In this document: positions 9,769 through 19,782 of the stretch, one piece after another
Position numbering within the stretch: the stretch's first letter is position 1
Layout: each line of letters opens with the position of its first letter
Assembly: GCF_039535475.1 (NCBI RefSeq)
Contig: NZ_BAAAXG010000010.1
Span: 48,256 to 112,255, forward strand
Source of the DNA: Streptomyces showdoensis
Lineage (GTDB): Bacteria > Actinomycetota > Actinomycetes > Streptomycetales > Streptomycetaceae
Direction of reading: 5' to 3'
Length of the DNA: 64,000 nt
The notes under the pieces: model-generated
What the model was told of the DNA's origin: nothing
The model's database searches: none
What the model saw: only the letters and a program-made list of their open reading frames with translations
Position numbers and translations under genes: made by a program

Positions 9769-10806
9769 ATGGCACCCTTCGACAGGCCCCGTACCGGCGG
9801 CTCCCCGAGGAGCGTCGCGACGGCCGGTGACACCTGGTGGTACGCCGCCGTCGCCGCCGAGGCCGCCGGATCGTTCAGCGCCCGCATCCGCATACGCATG
9901 CGGCGCGCCTGCCTCGCCGCCGTCCTCCTGCTCACCGTCGCCTACGCGGGTCTCGTCCTCACCGCGACCGGCAGACGCTGGGGGGACGCCGCGCTCGCCG
10001 GGCGGCTCGCCGACCCCGCCGTCGCCCAGTTCCTCCGCGAGCACCCCTCGCTCCGCGGCCTCGGCACCCTCTCCCTGGTCCTCGCCCCTCTGCTGCTCGC
10101 CGGCGTCGGCGCGCTGCGCCGGCGGTACGCCCTGACCGGCGCCGCCCTCGGCACCGTGGCCGCCGCCCTGGTCGCCGCCGAGCTCCTCCAGCGGTACGCG
10201 CCCGGCCCGCACCTCGTCGACGCCTCGGGCGCCGTCGTGCGGAGCGGCTTCCCGAGCAGTACCTCGGTGCTCGCCGCCGGCACCGCCCTCGGCCTCGTCC
10301 TGGTCGTGCCGCACCGGCTGCGGGCGGTCGTCGTGGGCCTCGCCGCCCTGTGGGCCGCCGCCCTCGGCGCGTACGGCATCGCCTCCGGGCGGCTCCGGCC
10401 CGGCGACGTGATCGCCGCCGACCTGCTGGTGCTCGCCGGCTTCGCCGCGGTCGTCGCCCTCCTCGCCCGCAAGGGCAAGATCCGCCCCGCTCCCCGGCGC
10501 CGCCTGCCCCCGCAGCGGCTCCTCGTCGCCGTCCCGCTCGTCCTGGTCGCCGCCGCCGGGCTCGCCACCGGGGCGTACCTGCTGCTCTCCTGCCTGCCGG
10601 GTCCCGGCCCGCTCCCCGCCGACCTGGCCCGGACCGCCCATCGCTGCGGCCAGGCCCTCGCCGCGGGCACCGGCGCGGGCGTCGCCGCCCTGCTGCTCGG
10701 CCTGCTGCGCCACGTCGACCTGGACCCGGGGCCCGCCCCGTACCGGCTCGCGAGTCCGGTTCCGGAGGACCCCTTTCCCGAGGACCCCGATCACGAGATA
10801 TCTTGA
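9769..10806 (+). CDS. PAP2-like multi-pass membrane protein with degenerate phosphatase motifs
   Basis: The 345-residue protein has six or more membrane helices. The order of motifs resembles a type 2 phosphatidic acid phosphatase: RSGFPSSTSVLAAG sits where the PSGH motif is expected and SGRLRPGDVIAADLLVLAG where the SR..H..D motif is expected. The key histidines of both motifs are not present, so catalysis is doubtful. The chosen ATG has a modest upstream GAGG. An internal ATG at 9898 just before the first helix is a possible alternative start. Confidence 0.65.
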   Translation: MAPFDRPRTGGSPRSVATAGDTWWYAAVAAEAAGSFSARIRIRMRRACLAAVLLLTVAYAGLVLTATGRRWGDAALAGRLADPAVAQFLREHPSLRGLGTLSLVLAPLLLAGVGALRRRYALTGAALGTVAAALVAAELLQRYAPGPHLVDASGAVVRSGFPSSTSVLAAGTALGLVLVVPHRLRAVVVGLAALWAAALGAYGIASGRLRPGDVIAADLLVLAGFAAVVALLARKGKIRPAPRRRLPPQRLLVAVPLVLVAAAGLATGAYLLLSCLPGPGPLPADLARTAHRCGQALAAGTGAGVAALLLGLLRHVDLDPGPAPYRLASPVPEDPFPEDPDHEIS

Positions 10807-13077
<2,271 letters not shown>

Positions 13078-13104
13078 TCAGCGAGGACCCGACGCGGGAC
13101 CAGG

Positions 13105-13140
13105 GCCGCCCCGGCCGGACATCCGTCCGGCCGGGGCGGT
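13105..13140 (+). terminator. Intrinsic terminator of the isocitrate dehydrogenase gene
   Basis: A 16-bp stem (15 Watson-Crick pairs plus one G-U) with a 4-base loop lies 27 bases after the stop codon. It is very GC-rich and followed by no clear T run. Confidence 0.85.
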
Positions 13141-13183
13141 CGCGTCGGTGGCGCATCCGCCGTCCGGGTGTGAGTCTGGATGG

Positions 13184-13474
13184 ATGAGCTGGGCATCATG
13201 GACGACCGCCGGTGTCTACACCGGGCGGGGCGGGGTGCTGACCGTCGAGGCCGGTGTGCTCACGGGCGACCTGACCGTGCACACCACCTACATCGACGCC
13301 GAGGCACGTGTGGCCGTGCAGTACAGCGGCGCATCCGACTGGTTCACCATGTCGGGCAGTCCGGTTCCCTGCGGATCGGAGGAGGAGAGCCGCGACCTGC
13401 ACGACGCCGTCGTCGCGGCGGTACGGGAAGGGGGCGGGGCGACGGTGCCGACCCTGCCGCACCTCTCGGGGTAG
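13184..13474 (+). CDS. Conserved hypothetical protein
   Basis: The 96-residue protein has no hydrophobic segment. It contains a beta-rich stretch (GVLTVEAGVLTGDLTVHTTYID, then VAVQYSGASDWFTMSG) and a helical C-terminal part (SRDLHDAVVAAVREGG). I do not recognise a named domain. The ATG at 13184 is preferred over the GTG at 13148 because coding bias begins there, but the upstream ribosome site is weak. Confidence 0.55.
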   Translation: MSWASWTTAGVYTGRGGVLTVEAGVLTGDLTVHTTYIDAEARVAVQYSGASDWFTMSGSPVPCGSEEESRDLHDAVVAAVREGGGATVPTLPHLSG

Positions 13475-13601
13475 CGGTCCCCCCCGGGACACCCACGCCG
13501 GAGATTCCCGGAAAAGTGTTGTCCGGGCCGCTCCCCGCGGTCTCCTGACGACGGCCCGCACCGGGCGGACACCGTCACCGGGGACGAGGGAGCAACAGGA
13601 C

Positions 13602-15161
13602 ATGAACAGCGTCGAGCACCGCACCGCCGAGCTCGTCGAGGCGGCGCGGGCCGGTGACGCGCGCGCCGGTGACGATCTCGTACGGGCCTACCTCCCGCTC
13701 GTCTACAACATCGTCGGCCGCGCCCTCGACGGCCACGCCGACGTGGACGACCTCGTCCAGGACACGATGATCCGCGCCCTCGACGGCCTCCCGGCCCTGC
13801 GCGATCCCGCGCGCTTCCGCTCCTGGATCGTCGCCATCGCGATGAACCGGATACGGCGCCGCTGGCGCGAACGCCAGCAGGCGCCCCAGCCCGGCCTCGA
13901 CGGGGCCGCGGCCCTCGCCGACCCGGCCGGCGACTTCACCGAGCTCGCCATCCTGCGCCTCGGCCTGACCGGCCAGCGCCGCGAGGTGGCCGAGGCGACC
14001 CGCTGGCTCGACGAGGAGGACCGCGAGCTCCTCTCCCTGTGGTGGCTGGAGGCCGCCGGCGAGCTGAGCCGCGCCGAACTCGCCGCCGCCCTCGACCTGC
14101 CGCCCCGGCACGCCGCCGTCCGCGTCCAGCGCATGAAGGCCCGCCTGGAGACCGGCCGCACCGTCGTCCGCGCCCTCGCCGCGGCACCGCCCTGCCCCAC
14201 GCTCGCCGAGACCACCGCCGGCTGGGACGGCCACCCCTCCCCGCTCTGGCGCAAACGTCTCGCCCGCCACCTCGACACCTGCCCCCACTGCGCCCCGACC
14301 CGCACGGGCCTCGCCCCGGCCGAAGGGCTCCTGGTGGGCTTCGGCCTGGTGCCGCCGCTGCTCGTCTGGGCCGGGCGGGGCGGGACCGGGGCGATGGAGA
14401 CGGCGGGGTGGGCCGCCGGGGAGGGCCCCGAGGCCGGATCCGCCGTCCAGGATCCCGGAGTCGGTTCCGCCGCGGGTGACGGGGGATCCCCTGTCCAGGA
14501 TCCGGGAACCACGCCTCAGGACGGCACCGGATCCGCCGTCCCGGACGGCGCGTCCACCCTCCCGCCCCGCCCCCTCTGGCCCGCGGCCACCGCCGCCCTC
14601 GCCGTCCTCGGCGCCGTCCTCCTCCTCGTGCCCGGCGCCCCCGGTCCGCGCGCGGAGCTGCGCACCCTCGCACCCCCGCCCCCGGTGCAGGCGCCCCCGA
14701 CCGTCACGCCCACCACGACCCCGCCGCCCACGCCACGCCCGACGCCGAGCCCCAGCCGGACCCGGAAGCCGCGCCCCAGCGTGGAGGAGCGGGTGAACGC
14801 GCTGGTCAACGCCCACCGGGCCGAGGCGGGGTGCGGACCGCTCCGGGCCGATCCGAAGCTCTCGGCCGCGGCGCGCGCCTACGGACGGGACATGGTGGAC
14901 CGCGGCTACTACGGGCACACGACCCCGGAGGGCACCGACGCCGGGAACCGCTTCGAGACCGTCGGGTACTCCTGGAGCGCCTGGGCCGAGAACCTCGCCC
15001 GGGGGCAGCGCGACCCGGCGGCCGTCGTCGCCGACTGGATGGCCGACCCCCCGCACCGCAGCAACCTGCTCGACTGCCGCTACCGGGACACCGGCGTCGC
15101 CGCCGTGAGCGGGCCCGACGGCACGATCTGGGTGCAGGAGCTCGCCACGCCCCTGGGCTGA
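13602..15161 (+). CDS. ECF sigma factor fused to a zinc motif, membrane helix and extracellular CAP domain
   Basis: The 519-residue protein is a chain of modules. Residues about 1-190 form an ECF sigma-70 factor: region 2 (LVRAYLPLVYNIVGRALDG, DVDDLVQDTMIRAL) and region 4 (ELSRAELAAALDLPPRHAAV). Around residue 225 the pattern HLDTCPHC matches the H-x3-C-x2-C zinc motif of ZAS anti-sigma domains. A hydrophobic segment near residue 330 (PAATAALAVLGAVLLLVPG) is followed by a proline/threonine-rich stalk. The C-terminus is a CAP/SCP domain (VNALVNAHRAEAGCGPL, GYYGHTTPEG, WAENLARG). One polypeptide thus appears to hold the sigma factor, its likely regulator and a wall-facing sensor. It is convergent with a second CAP protein. 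The ATG has an upstream GAGGGAG. Confidence 0.9.
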   Translation: MNSVEHRTAELVEAARAGDARAGDDLVRAYLPLVYNIVGRALDGHADVDDLVQDTMIRALDGLPALRDPARFRSWIVAIAMNRIRRRWRERQQAPQPGLDGAAALADPAGDFTELAILRLGLTGQRREVAEATRWLDEEDRELLSLWWLEAAGELSRAELAAALDLPPRHAAVRVQRMKARLETGRTVVRALAAAPPCPTLAETTAGWDGHPSPLWRKRLARHLDTCPHCAPTRTGLAPAEGLLVGFGLVPPLLVWAGRGGTGAMETAGWAAGEGPEAGSAVQDPGVGSAAGDGGSPVQDPGTTPQDGTGSAVPDGASTLPPRPLWPAATAALAVLGAVLLLVPGAPGPRAELRTLAPPPPVQAPPTVTPTTTPPPTPRPTPSPSRTRKPRPSVEERVNALVNAHRAEAGCGPLRADPKLSAAARAYGRDMVDRGYYGHTTPEGTDAGNRFETVGYSWSAWAENLARGQRDPAAVVADWMADPPHRSNLLDCRYRDTGVAAVSGPDGTIWVQELATPLG

Positions 15162-15180
15162 GGGGCCCGGCGGACGGCCC

Positions 15181-16083
15181 TCACGGGGAGGCGAAGTCCT
15201 GCACCCACCACGGGCCGTTGTCCGTGAGGCTCACCCCGACGCCGACCTCCTTGAACGCGCAGTTGAGGATGTTCTTCCGGTGCCCCTCGCTGTTCATCCA
15301 GCCCTCGACCGCCTCCGCGGCCGTGTGCGGACCGCGGAAGATGTTCTCGCCCCAGGCCGACCAGTCGTACCCCGCCGCGGTGATCCGGTCGCCCGGGGTG
15401 CGCCCCTCCGGGGTGGTGTGGTCGTAGTAGTCGCGGGCGGCCATGTCGTCGGCGTGCTTCTGCGCCGCCCGCCGCAGCTTGGCGTCGGACCGGAGCGGAT
15501 CGCACCCGGCCTTCCGGCGCTCGGCGTTGGCGAGGGCGAGGACCTGGTCGACGTACTGCGCGGCCGTCGCCGCCGCGGGAGCCGCCTTCGCCGCCACCGG
15601 CGCCACCGCGCGAGGCGCGCGCTCAGCGGACCGCGAGGCCGGGTCGGCGGAGGTCCGCCCGGCCGGGTCCGGCGAGGTCTCCACGGCGCCGGGGGACGAC
15701 GTGGCGGCCTGCGCGGCCGGCCCGGCGGCGGACGTCCCGGTCACGACCGCGGCCGCGCCCGCGTCCCGGGCGGAGGCGGGCGCCGCGCCGGCGGCCGTTC
15801 CCGGGCCGTCCGCCGCCGGAGCCACGGGCAGCGGGGCCAGGGCCCCGGCCGCGGCCGCACGGGCGCCCGCGTCGGCCGGCGTGCCGAGCGTCGCCACGTA
15901 CAGCGCGGTCGCGACCGTCAGCGCCGCCGCGACCGCCCCGGCCGTCATCGCCGCGCGTCCCCCGGGAGCTCCCGGGCGGCCGCGGCGCCGGGTGTCCCTG
16001 CGGTGCCGGCCGACGGTGCCCCGCCCGGGCGGCCGGCCAGGGCGATCGTCCGTGCCACCTGCGTCGTACGCGTCGTGCTGCAT
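15181..16083 (-). CDS. CAP/SCP-domain protein, membrane anchored or secreted
   Basis: The 300-residue product has a basic N-terminal cytoplasmic region, one hydrophobic segment (AAMTAGAVAAALTVATALYV, about residues 45-66), a long alanine/proline-rich linker and a C-terminal CAP domain. The CAP domain (LALANAERRKAGCDPLRSD, HTTPEGRTPGDR, GYDWSAWGENIFRG, EGWMNSEGHRKNIL) closely parallels that of the adjacent convergent sigma-factor fusion. CAP domains of this bacterial type (YkwD-like) are of unknown reaction and usually face the cell wall. The start is set at 16083 because GGAG lies just upstream. A longer frame extends beyond but lacks a ribosome site. Confidence 0.88.
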   Translation of the reverse strand: MQHDAYDAGGTDDRPGRPPGRGTVGRHRRDTRRRGRPGAPGGRAAMTAGAVAAALTVATALYVATLGTPADAGARAAAAGALAPLPVAPAADGPGTAAGAAPASARDAGAAAVVTGTSAAGPAAQAATSSPGAVETSPDPAGRTSADPASRSAERAPRAVAPVAAKAAPAAATAAQYVDQVLALANAERRKAGCDPLRSDAKLRRAAQKHADDMAARDYYDHTTPEGRTPGDRITAAGYDWSAWGENIFRGPHTAAEAVEGWMNSEGHRKNILNCAFKEVGVGVSLTDNGPWWVQDFASP

Positions 16084-16188
16084 GGGCTCCGCTCTCTGTT
16101 CGGGGCCGCCGGACGGTCCGGCACTCGGGAGAGCCACCGGGGCGACGGCGATAACACTTTCCGGCCCCGGACAGCGCGACACTCCTCG

Positions 16189-17076
16189 TCAATCTTGTGC
16201 GTCAACCTCGTGCGGGACCACTGCGACCGGGCAGGGGGCGAGGTGCAGTGCCGCGTGCGCCACCGAACCGATCCGTGAGCCGAGCGCCCCGCGCCGGGCC
16301 CGCCGCCCCACCACGAGCAGCTGCGCGGCGCCCGAACCCGACAGCAGCACCTGCCCCGCGCTGCCCAGTTCCACGTGTTCGGTCACCGGGACGTCGGGGT
16401 ACCGCTCCCGCCAGGGGGCGAGCGCCTCGCGCAGCGCCTTCTCCTCGTACGGCACGAGCCCGCCGGCCTCGTCGGCGAGCCGCAGCGAGGCCGGGCTGTA
16501 CGCGAGGAGCGGCGGGAGGCTCCAGGCCCGCACCGCCCTGACGGCCGCCCCGCGGGCCGCGGCCGTCTCGAAGGCGAACCGCAGCGCGGGCGCGCTGTCC
16601 TCGGGGCCGCCCTGCTGGCCGACCAGGATCTCCCCGGCGGGCGGTTCGGCCGGGGCGCCGTCGCGGGAGCGGACCGCGACGACCGGGCACCGCGCGGCGG
16701 CGATGACCTGCTGCCCGTACGAGCCGAGGAGGTAGCCGGTGACGGCGCCGTGCCCGCGCGAGCCCAGGACGAGCAGGTCGGCCTCGCGGGAGGTGTCGAG
16801 CAGCGCGGCGACCGGGGTGTCGCCGATGACCTGGGCGGTCAGCGCGAGTTCCGGGTGGCGTTCCGCGACCGCCGCCTCGGCCTCCCGGAGCACGCCCTGG
16901 GCGGCCTGCTGCTGGGTCGCCGGGTCCTGGAGGAGCGGCAGGTCGAGCGGCTCCCAGCGCCAGGCGTGCACCAGCCGGAGCGGCAGCCCCCGGTGCAGCG
17001 CCTCGCGGGCGGCCCAGTCCGCCGCGGCCAGGCTCTCGGGGGAGCCGTCCACTCCCGCGACGATCTCACGACTCAT
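16189..17076 (-). CDS. Universal stress protein, tandem UspA domains
   Basis: The 295-residue protein contains two UspA domains. The first opens with EIVAGVDGSPESLAAADWA and ends in GSRGHGAVTGYLLGSYGQQV, matching the G-x2-G-x9-G nucleotide-binding motif. The second has VVGRRARRGALGSRIGSVAH. Such tandem proteins bind ATP and are induced by stress or low oxygen in actinobacteria. The ATG at 17076 has a good GGAGG seven bases before it. A long upstream open frame is not used. Confidence 0.92.
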   Translation of the reverse strand: MSREIVAGVDGSPESLAAADWAAREALHRGLPLRLVHAWRWEPLDLPLLQDPATQQQAAQGVLREAEAAVAERHPELALTAQVIGDTPVAALLDTSREADLLVLGSRGHGAVTGYLLGSYGQQVIAAARCPVVAVRSRDGAPAEPPAGEILVGQQGGPEDSAPALRFAFETAAARGAAVRAVRAWSLPPLLAYSPASLRLADEAGGLVPYEEKALREALAPWRERYPDVPVTEHVELGSAGQVLLSGSGAAQLLVVGRRARRGALGSRIGSVAHAALHLAPCPVAVVPHEVDAQD

Positions 17077-17281
17077 CAGGCTGCCTCCGTCGGCTCGGCG
17101 TCGGGCCGGCCGGGTGGCCGGCCCTCGGTCTCCAGCTTGGGCCCATCGGCCGTCCGGGGAGAGGGCCGGAGGTCCCGGAACCGCCCGCCGTCCGGCCCTG
17201 ATCCGGCCCTCGGCGGCCGGCCCTTCCGCCGCCACGCGTGAGGCCGTGCCCTCCGGATCGTGCCGGGCCGAAAGACGGGGC

Positions 17282-18709
17282 CTAGGCCAGCAGGGTGAGC
17301 CGGGCGTGGGTGCCGTTGAGGTAGTGGTCGCCGATGTCCCGCAGCCGGTGGTCCGGCGAGACCGAGGCCGTGAGGGCCCGGACGTTGCGCCAGAAGCGGT
17401 CGAAACCCTGGCCGCCGGCGTGTGGGCGGGCCGCGGTCGCCGGCTCGACCAGTTCGAGGATGCGGGTGGTGATCTCCACCGCGGCCCGGTTGGTGACCGT
17501 CTCGGCCGCCGCGACCAGCACCGCGATGTCCGCGAGGTCCTCGACGCCGAGGGCCCGCTCCTCGACCAGACCGTGGGCGAGGGCGTCCGTGGCCCGCTCG
17601 ACCACCGCGGCGGCGGCGTGCGCGGCCGTCGCCAACTCCCCGTAGGCCAGGAGGAGGTACGGGTCGTCCCCCGGTCCGCCGCCGGTGAAGCCCACCGGGC
17701 CCGGGGCCGGGAACCCGGCGGCGCCCGAGAGCCCCGGGATCCCCGTGCGGCCGGCGGGTCCCGGACGGCCGTCGGTGCCCGTGGCGGCGAAGTCCGCCGC
17801 GAAGCCGTTCGCGAAGTCCGTCGCGAACGCGGCCCGCCCCCGGGCCCCTTCGGCGGGTGGCGGCGCGGCCTGGGTGGCGCGGCTGATGTCGCGGGCCTCG
17901 GCGAGCGCGCCCTCGGCGATGCCGAGCCCCACGTGGACCAGGAGCAGCCGCAGCGCGAGGGGTGCGAGGGTCGAGTACGGGGCGACGGCGTGCTCGTCCT
18001 GGGGGAGCGCGCCGAGCACCTGGCCCGCCGCGACCGGCACCTGGTCGAAGGTGACCGTGCCGGCGCCCGCGAGGCGCTGGCCGACGCGTTCGGCGCCCGC
18101 GTCGGTGAACACGGCCGGGTGGGCCGGGTCGACCAGGACGACGAGCAGGTCGCCCGTCTCCGTACAGCGGGCGCCGACGACCAGCCGGTCGGCGACGGTG
18201 ACGCCGGAGGCGAAGGCGCGCCGCCCGTCGAGGACGTAGGCGCCGCCGCCGGCCGGTGTCAGGGTGAGCCCGGCCGGCGCGTGGTCCACGCGCGGCGGCT
18301 CGACGGCCCCGGCGAGCAGCCAGCGCTCGTCGGCGGTCCGGGTGTCGAGGTCGAGAGGTCCCGCGGCGGGGCCGAGGAACCGCGAGGTCCAGGACAGCAC
18401 GCAGTGGTGGGCGAGGAGTTCGCCGATCGAGCCGTCGGCGGCGGAGATCTCCCGGACCACCCCGCAGGCGGTGCGCCAGTCGGCGCCGCGGCCGCTCGGT
18501 CCCGGCGCGGTGAGCAGGGCGGGCAGGCCCGCCTCCTGGAGCCGGGCCACCTCGTCGAAGGGTGCCTTGCCGGCACGGTCCCTGGTCAGGGCGTCCACGG
18601 CGAGGTCGTCGGCGAGCTCTCTGGTGACGCGGGGCCAGATCTCGTCGTCGGCCGGGCGTTCGGCCGGCGCGGAGGTGGGCCGTATCGCGGTCTTCTTCGG
18701 CGTTCTCAC
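17282..18709 (-). CDS. Acyl-CoA dehydrogenase-like flavoprotein (SfnB/DszC-type monooxygenase)
   Basis: The 475-residue protein follows the acyl-CoA dehydrogenase fold: an N-terminal helical domain (FDEVARLQEAGLPALLTAPG), a middle beta domain (GGGAYVLDGRRAFASGVTVA) and a C-terminal four-helix domain (LGVEDLADIAVLVAAAETVT, HAGGQGFDRFWRNVRALT). The last motif resembles flavin-dependent desulphurisation enzymes such as SfnB and DszC more than beta-oxidation enzymes. The C-terminal half carries an unusual insertion rich in glycine and proline between about residues 280 and 330. The start is GTG preceded by GAGGTGAC. It lies downstream of a region containing an inverted repeat that may be an operator. 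Confidence 0.8.
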   Translation of the reverse strand: MRTPKKTAIRPTSAPAERPADDEIWPRVTRELADDLAVDALTRDRAGKAPFDEVARLQEAGLPALLTAPGPSGRGADWRTACGVVREISAADGSIGELLAHHCVLSWTSRFLGPAAGPLDLDTRTADERWLLAGAVEPPRVDHAPAGLTLTPAGGGAYVLDGRRAFASGVTVADRLVVGARCTETGDLLVVLVDPAHPAVFTDAGAERVGQRLAGAGTVTFDQVPVAAGQVLGALPQDEHAVAPYSTLAPLALRLLLVHVGLGIAEGALAEARDISRATQAAPPPAEGARGRAAFATDFANGFAADFAATGTDGRPGPAGRTGIPGLSGAAGFPAPGPVGFTGGGPGDDPYLLLAYGELATAAHAAAAVVERATDALAHGLVEERALGVEDLADIAVLVAAAETVTNRAAVEITTRILELVEPATAARPHAGGQGFDRFWRNVRALTASVSPDHRLRDIGDHYLNGTHARLTLLA

Positions 18710-18722
18710 GTCACCTCACATG

Positions 18723-18754
18723 ATCCCTAGTATCCCCACTGGAATAGTAGGGAT
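18723..18754. promoter_or_regulatory. Near-perfect inverted repeat, possible operator
   Basis: Arms atccctagtat (18723-18733) and atagtagggat (18744-18754) match with one mismatch around a 10-base spacer. The site is AT-rich compared with its surroundings and lies just upstream of the acyl-CoA-dehydrogenase-like gene, with the end of the Rrf2 regulator gene on the other side. It may be bound by that regulator or another one. Confidence 0.5.
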
Positions 18755-18865
18755 AGTGGCAGAGGGGCCGCCCGGGCCCCAAGGGGCGTCCGCATCGCGG
18801 ACAACGACATCTTGAAAGGTGGAACGGAGGGTGGCTGACCAGCGGCGGCGTGAGCGGCCGGACGG

Positions 18866-19324
18866 TTACGGATTGGTCCAGGCGTCCGGGTCCTCGGCGA
18901 GCGCCACGACCTCGGGCGGCAGCTTCGCCGAGGCCAGCTCCGCCAGCGACACCCCGTCGAGCACGTTGCGCACGTTCGCCCGCAGCGCCACCCAGAGGGT
19001 CAGCAGCGACTCGGCGGGACCGGTGTACGACAGCTCCGGCGGGCGCACCCCGCGCACGGAGACCAGCGGGCCCTCCACGCAGCGGATCACGTCCGCGACC
19101 GAGATCTCCCCGGCCGGCTTCGCCAGCCAGTAGCCGCCGTTGCCGCCGCGCTGGCTCTGCACCAGGCCGCCCTTGCGCATGTCGCCGAGGATGCCTTCGA
19201 GGAACTTGTGGGAGATCCCCTGGCAGTCGGCGATGGCCTCGGCCTTCAGCGGCCCGGTGTCCTGGGCCGCGGCGAGCTGGAGGGCGGCCCGCACCGCGTA
19301 GTCGGCCCTGGCTGAAATGCGCAT
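18866..19324 (-). CDS. Rrf2 family transcriptional regulator
   Basis: The 152-residue protein starts with the family signature MRISARADYAVRAALQLA and has the winged helix (EAIADCQGISHKFLEGILGDM, then GGNGGYWLAKPAGEISVADV). Rrf2 proteins such as IscR, NsrR and CymR sense iron-sulphur status, nitric oxide or cysteine supply. The three clustered cysteines that bind a cluster in IscR or NsrR are absent here, so sensing by another ligand is likely. The TAA stop is unusual for this genome. It is divergent from a sulphur-type leader peptide and a glutathione-transferase-like gene, which hints at a sulphur or redox role. Confidence 0.88.
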   Translation of the reverse strand: MRISARADYAVRAALQLAAAQDTGPLKAEAIADCQGISHKFLEGILGDMRKGGLVQSQRGGNGGYWLAKPAGEISVADVIRCVEGPLVSVRGVRPPELSYTGPAESLLTLWVALRANVRNVLDGVSLAELASAKLPPEVVALAEDPDAWTNP

Positions 19325-19408
19325 ACGAGCATTATTCCGCACCCTTGACGGGGGGCGCGGACGATCCCACACTCGTGGACGGGAAACCGAGCGGACAGGT
19401 AGGGAATC

Positions 19409-19519
19409 ATGGGAGCCACGGACGCGGCGGACAGGGCACACGCCGCCCGCCTGCCCCGCTCCCTGCCGCTGACCTCCCGCCGCCACATCGACCTGCTGCG
19501 GGTCTGCAGCGCGGCGTAG
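19409..19519 (+). CDS. Short leader peptide of the RRHIDL-RV type
   Basis: This 36-residue peptide ends in LTSRRHIDLLRVCSAA. That matches the small peptides annotated in Streptomyces as putative leader peptides ahead of sulphur and cysteine metabolism genes, which share the RRH(I/V)DL..RV core and a cysteine near the end. An AGGGA ribosome site precedes the ATG. Such peptides are thought to act by stalling ribosomes when cysteine or a related amino acid is scarce. It lies upstream of the glutathione-transferase-like gene and is divergent from the Rrf2 gene. Confidence 0.7.
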   Translation: MGATDAADRAHAARLPRSLPLTSRRHIDLLRVCSAA

Positions 19520-19782
19520 CGCCCGTTCGGCGGACCGCCACCGGTGGACCACCGTCACCCGGGCCGAGCAGAGCCGCCCGCCCGGGATCCCGGACGCCGC
19601 CCCGTACCGCACCGCCGCGCCCCGCACCGGCCGTCACCGGCCACCGCTCGGCACTTCCGCACCTTCAGCAGCTCCAGCAGCTCCAGTGCCCTGACTCCTT
19701 CCCGTACCTCTGCTGCCTCCGGGCGCGCGCCGACACCGTCGTGCGCCACCGCGACCCAGCACCGAGCACCCCAGGGAGAAGC

